Shown: positions 1 through 7,065 of the stretch, in pieces
Layout of the letters: every line of letters starts with the position of its first letter
Position numbering within the stretch: position 1 is the stretch's first letter
From: Bog-473 sp964457065
Lineage (GTDB): Bacteria > Actinomycetota > Acidimicrobiia > Acidimicrobiales > RAAP-2
Direction of reading: 5' to 3'
Length of the DNA: 8,861 bases
NCBI GenBank assembly: GCA_964457065.1
Contig: CAYWDQ010000131.1
Location: 1 to 8,861, forward strand
Made by a program: the position numbers and the translations under genes
The notes under the pieces: model-generated
Told to the model about the DNA's origin: nothing
The model's database searches: none
Seen by the model: only the letters and a program-made list of their open reading frames with translations

Positions 1-73
1 GTGCGCCCCTCGGGATTTGAACCCGAAACCTGCGGATTAAGAGTCCGTTGCTCTGCCGTTGAGCTAGAGGCGC
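1..73 (-). tRNA. trnK: tRNA-Lys (anticodon CTT), 3' end cut by window edge
   Basis: Read on the minus strand this folds as a tRNA. The acceptor stem is GCGCCTC/GGGGCGC with one T-G wobble, followed by TA, a D arm GCTC/GAGC with a 7-nt loop, an anticodon arm with loop CTCTTAA, and a T arm TCGGG/CCCGA around loop TTCAAAT. The anticodon CTT lies at 41-39 and decodes lysine AAG. The top pair of the anticodon stem is an A-C mismatch. The discriminator A is at position 2 and the next base, C at position 1, is what an encoded CCA tail would give; the rest is outside the window. The identity is firm; the exact 3' end cannot be seen. Confidence 0.95.
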
Positions 74-80
74 ACCGCAG

Positions 81-86
81 AGTGTA
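81..86 (-). promoter_or_regulatory. candidate -10 box for the tRNA gene
   Basis: The minus-strand hexamer TACACT fits the actinobacterial TANNNT -10 pattern and lies 7 nt before the tRNA 5' end, so the primary transcript would have almost no leader. No convincing -35 hexamer sits 17-19 nt upstream. Suggestive only. Confidence 0.3.
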
Positions 87-144
87 GGCGAGTCACTCTT
101 GGCGTCCTGAAGACGGAGGCAACGGCGCAACGATCCCCCGAAAT

Positions 145-172
145 CGCCGGCCCGGGCTGACCCGGACCGGCG
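145..172. other. GC-rich imperfect hairpin in the intergenic region
   Basis: The arms are CGCCGG/CCGGCG and CCGGG/CCCGG, separated by one C-A mismatch, around the loop CTGA. It is a strong stem with no convincing T tract on either side (C-run on the plus strand, ATTTC on the minus strand). It could be a weak or factor-assisted terminator for a transcript entering from either side, or simply a by-product of high GC. Confidence 0.3.
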
Positions 173-266
173 ACCCCCCCGGGGAACACCCGTCGACGAA
201 CTTCCCAGAAAACGGTGCGCCGTGAAGGTAGCACAGGGGGCTCTGGGGCCTCAGGGCGGCTCGGAG

Positions 267-290
267 CCTGACAGGTGCGTCAGGTACACT
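267..290 (+). promoter_or_regulatory. candidate operator (6-6-6 inverted repeat) and -10 box before the acyl-CoA dehydrogenase
   Basis: CCTGAC (267-272), a 6-nt spacer, and GTCAGG (279-284) form a perfect inverted repeat. It is followed at once by TACACT (285-290), which matches TANNNT. Transcription would begin near 297 and leave a leader of about 70 nt before the gene at 365. A repressor dimer bound here would cover the -35/-10 region. The layout resembles small palindromic operators of TetR-type fatty-acid regulators, but no regulator gene adjoins it and the assignment is inference. Confidence 0.4.
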
Positions 291-364
291 CGCCCCCGGT
301 CTGCGCCCGGAGCGCAGTCTGCTGCGGGGGGCCGACAGCGCACGGCGGCGCCGGAAGGAGGGTG

Positions 365-1492
365 GTGGAGCTCGAGTTCACGGGCGAGCAGGAGGAGCTG
401 CGATCCTCCGTCCGGTCGTTCCTCGACAAGGAGTGCCCCCTCGAGCTGGTGCGCTCCGTCGTCGAGACGGGCGAGGCGCCCCAGAAGCTCTGGGCCTCCA
501 TGGTCGCGCTCGACTGGCCCGCGCTGGCCCTGCCCGAGGACAACGATGGCCTGGGTCTGTCCTTCGTGGAGACCGCCGTGATGGCCGAGGAGCTCGGCCG
601 GGTCGTCGCCCCGGGCCCCCTCCTGGCGACCGCGACCCAGTTCGCGCCAATGGTGCGCGAGGTCGGTACGCCCGAGCAGCGACAGAGGTTCCTCTCGGGT
701 GTGGCGTCCGGTGCCATCACCGCGGCGGTGGCGATCGCCGACCACCCCCGCGGCTGGACGCTCGACACGGTCACCATGACCGCGGAGCGCGCCGAGGGAG
801 GCTGGGTCCTCGCCGGGATCAAGCTCGGGATCCTCGGCGACCCCTCCATGGACGAGGTGGTGATCGTCGCCCGCGCCGGCGACGGTGTGGGAGCGTTCGT
901 CGTGCCCGCCGGCGAGGCCGGACTGGTCACCCTCCGCTCGCTCGACGCGAGCCGGCCCCTCTGCACCGCCTCGCTCGACCGCGTCCTCGTCCCCGACGAC
1001 AGGGCGCTGGGCGAGCCCGGCAGCGCGCCGTCCACGCTGGGGGTCACCCGCGCCATCCAGGAGGCGACCGTCGCTATCGCGCTCGAGACCGTCGGCACCT
1101 GCGACGCCCTCTTCCAAATGGTCCTGTCCTACGTCAAGGCTCGCAAGCAGTTCGGAGTGGCCATCGGGTCCTTTCAGGCGGTGAAGCACAAGATGAGCAA
1201 CATGTACCTCGCCATTGAGCGCGCTCGTTCGCTGTGTTACTACGCGGTGGCCGCCATCGACGAGGACACGCCCGCCCGCGCGACCGCGGTGTCCATGGCC
1301 AAGGCCGCCAGCGACGACTGCCAGCGCTTGGTGTGTCGCGACTCCATCCAGTCCTTCGGCGGCATCGGCTACACCTGGGAGCACGACGCCCATCTCTTCG
1401 TCAAGCGGGCCGAGACCACCGGGGCTCTCTTCGGGGGTTCCGCCGAGCACTCGGTCGCCGTGGCCGCAGCACTCGGAGTGGCCACCCCGTAA
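365..1492 (+). CDS. acyl-CoA dehydrogenase family protein (FadE-like)
   Basis: A 375-residue flavoprotein of the acyl-CoA dehydrogenase family, which introduces the alpha-beta double bond into acyl-CoA thioesters in beta-oxidation or steroid side-chain breakdown. The N-terminal helical domain opens with FTGEQEELRSSVRSFL. The C-terminal domain has R-KQFG (residues 260-264), FQAVKHKMSNM (270-280) and the FAD-contact stretch FGGIGYTWEHDAHLF (331-345). The tyrosine-glutamate-glycine motif that carries the catalytic base in MCAD-type enzymes reads F356-G357-G358, and the middle domain lacks the usual E-x-x-G-S-D segment. That suggests either a base placed elsewhere, as in isovaleryl-CoA dehydrogenase, or a non-catalytic subunit of a two-gene enzyme. 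The GTG at 365 is chosen because it gives the family N-terminus and follows AAGGAGG at 355-361; GTG 362 is possible. The upstream GTG at 275 would run through the candidate operator. The substrate is unknown. Confidence 0.9.
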   Translation: MELEFTGEQEELRSSVRSFLDKECPLELVRSVVETGEAPQKLWASMVALDWPALALPEDNDGLGLSFVETAVMAEELGRVVAPGPLLATATQFAPMVREVGTPEQRQRFLSGVASGAITAAVAIADHPRGWTLDTVTMTAERAEGGWVLAGIKLGILGDPSMDEVVIVARAGDGVGAFVVPAGEAGLVTLRSLDASRPLCTASLDRVLVPDDRALGEPGSAPSTLGVTRAIQEATVAIALETVGTCDALFQMVLSYVKARKQFGVAIGSFQAVKHKMSNMYLAIERARSLCYYAVAAIDEDTPARATAVSMAKAASDDCQRLVCRDSIQSFGGIGYTWEHDAHLFVKRAETTGALFGGSAEHSVAVAAALGVATP

Positions 1493-1509
1493 GGGGGCAG
1501 ACTGGCGGG

Positions 1510-1932
1510 ATGCGCCCGGGGGAGTTCCTGATCGTCGCCCTCGACCTCTCCCCGCACCCAGAGGGTGGCTGGTACCGCCGCACCTGGGTCGCCCCGGCAG
1601 AGGACGGCGAACGCCCCCGGGGTAGTGCCATCTACTACCTGCTCCTCGAGGGCGAGGTGTCGGCGCCGCATCGCATAGACGCCACCGAGCTGTGGCACTT
1701 CTACGCTGGCGACCCACTCGAGCTCACACTCGAGCCGCCCGGCGGGTTGCCACGCGTGCAGGTCCTGGGCCCCGACGTCGCCTCGGGCCATGTGCCCCAG
1801 GCCGTCGTCGAGCCGGGCGTCTGGCAGTCGGCCCGCTCACTGGGCCGGTTCACGCTCGTCGGGGCGACGGTCTCACCGGCGTTCCGCTTCGAGGGGTTCG
1901 AGCTCCGTCAGGGCCCCGCCGACCCGGACTGA
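1510..1932 (+). CDS. Cupin_5 (DUF985) family protein
   Basis: A 140-residue single-domain cupin of the Cupin_5/DUF985 family. Family marks are HPEGGWYRRTW (16-26), the strand SAIYYLLLEGE (39-49), the ligand-like set H54, E60 and H63 in PHRIDATELWHFYAGDPLEL, and near the end VWQSAR and TLVGATVSPAFRFEGFEL. The length is normal and the gene looks intact. The family is a small beta barrel; its biochemical role is poorly defined and no reaction should be assumed. The ATG at 1510 lies 17 nt after the dehydrogenase stop, with only a weak G-rich stretch (1493-1497) as ribosome binding site. It is probably co-transcribed with, and perhaps translationally coupled to, the upstream gene. There is no signal peptide or membrane segment, so it should be cytosolic. 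Confidence 0.88.
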   Translation: MRPGEFLIVALDLSPHPEGGWYRRTWVAPAEDGERPRGSAIYYLLLEGEVSAPHRIDATELWHFYAGDPLELTLEPPGGLPRVQVLGPDVASGHVPQAVVEPGVWQSARSLGRFTLVGATVSPAFRFEGFELRQGPADPD

Positions 1933-1946
1933 GCGAAGAGGGAAGC

Positions 1947-1964
1947 CGTGCAGCCTGTTGCACG
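1947..1964. promoter_or_regulatory. 6-6-6 inverted repeat upstream of the acetyl-CoA synthetase gene
   Basis: CGTGCA (1947-1952), a 6-nt spacer, and TGCACG (1959-1964) are perfect inverted copies in the 92-nt gap between the cupin gene and acs, about 60 nt before the acs start. It has the geometry of a dimeric regulator site. The spacing of the GTG and CAC triplets does not fit the CRP consensus, and no T tract follows, so a terminator is unlikely. The stretch GTAGGTAATGAT just downstream is the most AT-rich in the gap, but it contains no clean TANNNT hexamer. Confidence 0.33.
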
Positions 1965-2024
1965 CGGGTAGGTAATGATCGCGGAGAGATCGTGCCGGCC
2001 CGACAGGCCCGAAAGGAGATCGCA

Positions 2025-4001
<1,977 letters not shown>

Positions 4002-4009
4002 GTCACCGG

Positions 4010-4039
4010 CCCGGGTGTGCCCGCCCGCGCCACCCCGGG
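4010..4039 (+). terminator. weak candidate terminator hairpin after acs
   Basis: CCCGGGTG (4010-4017) can pair with CACCCCGGG (4031-4039) with one bulged C and a 13-nt loop, 8 nt after the acs stop. No T run follows before the next gene's promoter elements, so it would be at best a weak intrinsic terminator. Confidence 0.25.
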
Positions 4040-4042
4040 GAC

Positions 4043-4060
4043 TATGGTTTATCAGTAAAT
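4043..4060 (+). promoter_or_regulatory. leaderless promoter and candidate autoregulatory operator of the B12-binding regulator
   Basis: TATGGT at 4043-4048 fits TANNNT and would place the transcript start at about 4055-4056, only 3-4 nt before the ATG at 4059; no ribosome binding site is present. Overlapping it is GTTTA-TCAG-TAAAT (4047-4060), an AT-rich palindrome with TTTA/TAAA arms that includes the AT of the start codon. The same GTTTA-N4-TAAAT pattern recurs on the minus strand at 8348-8335. A protein bound here would sit directly on the transcription start, which suggests autorepression by the encoded regulator. The operator role is inference from position and recurrence. Confidence 0.5.
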
Positions 4061-4946
4061 GGTGCGCACCCCTTCGCCCCCGCACCACCCTGGCTCTGGT
4101 CCAGCCTCGGGTCTACTGAGCCTGCACGAGGCGGCGGACCGCCTCGGCGTCCACTACATGACCGCCTACCGGTACGTACGCACCGGCCGCCTGCCCGCCA
4201 CGCAGGTCGGGACGCAATGGTGGGTCGACCCGCGCGACCTCACGGGTGCGGGGGAGGGGGCGGCCGTGGGCGGCCGGCCGCGCGCCCAGACCCGGCGGTC
4301 GGCGCAGGCCGCCGCGGTGCGCCGCCTGGAGGACAGGCTGGTCGCCGGCGACGAGGTCGGGGCGTGGGCCATCGTCGAGGCGCGCCTGGGTTCGGGGTCC
4401 AACCCCGACGACGTCCTCCTCGACGAGCTTGCCCTCGCCATGCGCGCGGTGGGGGACGGCTGGGAGGCCGGCGACTACACCGTCGACGACGAGCACCGTG
4501 CCTCCGGAGTGGCCATGCGGGTGGTGGGACGGCTGGGCGCCCGCTTCACCAGGCGCGGGCCCAAGCGGCCGAGCGTCATCCTCGGGACGCCGCCGCACGA
4601 GCTGCACGGTCTGCCCACCGCCATGGCCGCCAACGTCTTGCGTGGTCGCGGCTACGACGTGGTCGATCTCGGCGCCGACGTGCCGGCCGAGGCGTTCGCC
4701 GCCGCCGTGACGAAGACGGCCCGGCCCTTGGCGGTTGCGGTCGCGGTGACTGCGGGGAACCACGACCGCTCCGTGCGGGCGATCGTGCGGGAGGTGGACG
4801 AGGCGAGTCCGGGACTCCCCGTGCTGGTTGGCGGCGCCGGCATCATGGGCGAGCGGCACGCGGCCCGGCTGGGCGCGCGGTGGAGCGGTGGCGACGCCCG
4901 CCAGCTGGGCGAGGTGATCGAGCAGCTGCAGCGGCGCTCATCCTGA
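4059..4946 (+). CDS. CarH/LitR-like cobalamin-binding transcriptional regulator with excisionase-type HTH
   Basis: A 295-residue putative B12-dependent transcription factor, probably a light sensor. Residues about 19-61 (LSLHEAADRLGVHYMTAYRYV, then RTGRLPATQVGTQWWVDPRDL) form a compact excisionase/BldC-type winged HTH rather than the longer MerR domain of classical CarH. After an Arg/Ala-rich linker comes a four-helix cobalamin cap (about 85-165) with W135 and E145-H146. This is the W-x9-EH signature that shields the adenosyl group in Thermus CarH (W131, E141, H142). The Rossmann-like B12 domain (about 170-290) has E181-x-H183, H183 being the expected lower cobalt ligand, LGADVP, and VLVGGAGI. 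The residue after the tryptophan is E136, whereas Thermus CarH has His132, which ligates cobalt after illumination. By family knowledge, adenosylcobalamin favours DNA binding in the dark and light releases it. The ATG at 4059 looks leaderless. The 3' end overlaps the opposing methyltransferase gene by 9 nt. The fold assignment is strong; the light response is inferred. Confidence 0.88.
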   Translation: MVRTPSPPHHPGSGPASGLLSLHEAADRLGVHYMTAYRYVRTGRLPATQVGTQWWVDPRDLTGAGEGAAVGGRPRAQTRRSAQAAAVRRLEDRLVAGDEVGAWAIVEARLGSGSNPDDVLLDELALAMRAVGDGWEAGDYTVDDEHRASGVAMRVVGRLGARFTRRGPKRPSVILGTPPHELHGLPTAMAANVLRGRGYDVVDLGADVPAEAFAAAVTKTARPLAVAVAVTAGNHDRSVRAIVREVDEASPGLPVLVGGAGIMGERHAARLGARWSGGDARQLGEVIEQLQRRSS

Positions 4947-6200
4947 GCGTGTGACTGCGCCGTCGGGTCGCGCATGCACGTCGACTCCGCCGAGGCCGGA
5001 GGGGGACCCCGGCCGCGCCAGCACGAACTGCACGTCGGACACATGGCGTACCACGAAGGCCGCCTCGCAGTAGCACAGGTACAGGCTCCAGAACCGCCAG
5101 AAGCGCTCGTCGAACCCGAGGCGCCTGACGTCGGCCCGCCGGTTCTCAAGGTTGCCCCGCCACCGCCGCAGCGTCTCGGCGTAGTGCGGGCCGATGTCCT
5201 CGAGGCCGACGATGCGCAGGTCCGACGTGCGAGCGACCGAGGCCGCAACCGCCGCCACCGACGGCAGGCACCCGCCGGGGAACACCATGGCGCGGATGAA
5301 GTCGTCGTGCAGCTTGGCCCGCTCGAAGCTCCCGTCCGCGATGGTGATCGCCTGCAGTGCCATCCGGCCCCGGTCCGTCAGCAGCCGGGCGCAGGTGGCG
5401 AAGAACCGGTCGTGTCGCCGCCAGTCGACGGCCTCGACCATCTCAATGGAGACCAGCGCGTCGTAGCGGCCGTCGAGGTCGCGGTAGTCGGCTCCGAGCA
5501 CGGTCACCCGGTCGGCGAGCCCGCGCTCCGCAACGCGCTTCGCGGCCAGCGCACGCTGGGCTTCGGAGATCGTGGTCGTGGTGACGCGGCAGCCGTGGCG
5601 CTCGGCGGCGTGGATCGCGAACCCGCCCCAGCCCGTCCCGATCTCGACCACGTGGTCCTCGGGTCCGAGAGCCAGCTTGGTGGCGATTCTCTCGAACTTG
5701 GCGACCTGGGCCTCTTCGAGCGTGGCCTCGCCGTCGGCGAAGTATGCGCACGAGTAGGCCATGGTCGGGTCGAGCATCGCGGCGAAGAACTCGTTTGACA
5801 GGTCGTAGTGGCTGGCGATGTTGTGCCGGTCGTCACTCTTGCTCGGTGGGCGGAGCCGCTGCACCGCCTGCACCAGCGGCACGGCGCGCCTCGCCGATGC
5901 GTCGAGGAAGCGCCGGAGCGGAGCGGAGCGGTGGAAGGCGACGCGGACCAGGGCGGTCAGGTCGTCCGTGTCCCACCAGCCGTCTATGTAGCTCTCGGCC
6001 AGGCCGCGTGAGCCGCGGCGCACCACGGTGTGCCACGTTCTCGGGTCATGGACGACGACCATGGCCACCGGGTCGCCGGACCCGGTCACGATGGCGCGGC
6101 CGCCGGGGAGCCCGGCACCCTCGAAGCGCAGGGTGCCGGGCCGGTCGCGGGCGGCACGCCGCGCCAGGCCGACGACCAGGCGCGCCGCGGTGTCAGCCAC
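4938..6200 (-). CDS. Cfa-family S-adenosylmethionine-dependent fatty-acyl phospholipid methyltransferase
   Basis: A 420-residue member of the cyclopropane-fatty-acyl-phospholipid synthase/mycolic acid methyltransferase family, which adds a SAM-derived carbon to a double bond of membrane acyl chains. An N-terminal lipid-binding region (about 1-115, with SYIDGWWDTDDL) precedes the methyltransferase domain. Marks are HYDLSNEFF (131-139), Cys151 in YSCAYF, the SAM loop EIGTGWGG (186-193), E256 in SIEMVEAV, FPGGCLPS (307-314) and Y340. The His and Ile that bind bicarbonate in E. coli Cfa (His266, Ile268) fall in the stretch LQAITI (292-297), with no His, which separates this group from true cyclopropane synthases and leaves the product open (cyclopropane, methyl-branched or methyl-alkene). 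GTG 6200 is chosen for GGGAG (6212-6208) at 7 nt; it overlaps the upstream DUF1365 gene by 8 nt. It is the last gene of the three-gene operon. Confidence 0.9.
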   Translation of the reverse strand: MADTAARLVVGLARRAARDRPGTLRFEGAGLPGGRAIVTGSGDPVAMVVVHDPRTWHTVVRRGSRGLAESYIDGWWDTDDLTALVRVAFHRSAPLRRFLDASARRAVPLVQAVQRLRPPSKSDDRHNIASHYDLSNEFFAAMLDPTMAYSCAYFADGEATLEEAQVAKFERIATKLALGPEDHVVEIGTGWGGFAIHAAERHGCRVTTTTISEAQRALAAKRVAERGLADRVTVLGADYRDLDGRYDALVSIEMVEAVDWRRHDRFFATCARLLTDRGRMALQAITIADGSFERAKLHDDFIRAMVFPGGCLPSVAAVAASVARTSDLRIVGLEDIGPHYAETLRRWRGNLENRRADVRRLGFDERFWRFWSLYLCYCEAAFVVRHVSDVQFVLARPGSPSGLGGVDVHARPDGAVTRSG

Positions 6201-7065
6201 GGGCGTGCTCCCGGGGCGCCGCGTCCGCCGTCGGGAACGCAGGGCACGTCCCGCCCCGGCCCGGGTGCGGGTGGAGCGGGACGCGGGCGCCCCCCAGGTG
6301 TAACGCCTGCGCATAGATGCTCCCCGAGACCCGCGCCGTCATGAGCGGGTGCCGCCACAGGAGGCGGCCCAGACCGGCGCGGTCGAGCGGGCGGCGTCGC
6401 AGCACCATCGAGGCCGCCAGTTGCGGGACGGGTCGTCGCGGGTTCGGTTCGTCCCATCGACCATAGGCCGGGGGAGAGGTGGGTGCCTCGAGATCCAGGC
6501 CGACGTGCAGCGCTGCGCCCGGCGCGGAGTAGCGAAGGGCGTAGGTGGCCTCGTCGGGGAGGAAGGGCGACACGTGCATGGCCTTCGCGAAGGTGTGCAC
6601 GCCCGGCGGTCCGACGACGTAGCGGCACCGCTCGTGCCACGGGGTGTTGGACACCTCGAGCACGGTCCACTCCACTTCCCGGCCCGACGGGTCGAAGCAG
6701 TAGTAGAGCGTCAGCGGGTTGAACAGCCAGCCCCAGGTGCGCAGGTGCCCCAGCATCGCCACCGGACCGCGCACCGCTCCCCCGGCATCCGCCACGGTCT
6801 CCGTGACGGAGTCGACCAGCGAGAGCTCGTCCGACGGGAGGAAGTCGCCGCGCCACAGGCGCATGGCGGCCGGCCACGGACGGCGGTGCGGGGCGGGGTC
6901 GAGGTCGACGAGGGGGTGGAGGGCACGGAGCCCGGACATCTCGTCGAGGAAGAGGAGCGGGAGCGCCACCCGATTGGTGAAGCGGCGGGACGGTTCGGCA
7001 CGCCGGTGTGTCACCGTGCCCTCGTAGAGCGCACTGCGCACCGGGCCGCGGGGCCCGGCGCTCAC
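6193..7065 (-). CDS. DUF1365 family protein
   Basis: A 290-residue DUF1365 protein of unknown biochemical function. Family marks in order are SALYEGTVTHRR (11-22), LGHLRTWGWLFNP (105-117) followed by YYCFD, VSNTPWHERCRYV (138-150), KAMHVSPFLP (161-170) and, near the end, RHPLMTARVSGSIYAQALHL. The C-terminal roughly 30 residues are Pro/His/Gly-rich and look disordered. In many bacteria this family lies next to a Cfa-type methyltransferase and an NAD/FAD-binding oxidoreductase, as here, so a step in modifying membrane fatty acids is the usual inference. The start is the GTG at 7065, whose GTGA overlaps the TGA of the preceding flavoprotein gene by 4 nt, as expected for translational coupling; GTG 7041 would also preserve the conserved SALYEG region. 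The end overlaps the methyltransferase start by 8 nt. Confidence 0.88.
   Translation of the reverse strand: MSAGPRGPVRSALYEGTVTHRRAEPSRRFTNRVALPLLFLDEMSGLRALHPLVDLDPAPHRRPWPAAMRLWRGDFLPSDELSLVDSVTETVADAGGAVRGPVAMLGHLRTWGWLFNPLTLYYCFDPSGREVEWTVLEVSNTPWHERCRYVVGPPGVHTFAKAMHVSPFLPDEATYALRYSAPGAALHVGLDLEAPTSPPAYGRWDEPNPRRPVPQLAASMVLRRRPLDRAGLGRLLWRHPLMTARVSGSIYAQALHLGGARVPLHPHPGRGGTCPAFPTADAAPREHARG

Noticed and set aside
145..172. Hairpin as an intrinsic terminator
   Set aside because: No T tract on either strand and no gene whose end it would serve inside the window; kept only as a structural note.
251..1717. Long minus-strand open frame of 488 codons opposite the dehydrogenase and cupin genes
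   Set aside because: Low-complexity Arg/Gly/His-rich translation with no recognisable domain; it mirrors two real genes on the plus strand, as expected at this GC content.
1692..2024. In-frame N-terminal extension of acs over the cupin gene
   Set aside because: The extension overlaps the cupin gene in another frame and has no family similarity; GTG 2025 has a good ribosome binding site and gives the normal Acs length.
6201..6314. ATG at 6314 as the methyltransferase start
   Set aside because: It would add 38 Arg-rich residues lying over the DUF1365 gene; GTG 6200 has a well-spaced GGGAG and gives a normal N-terminus.
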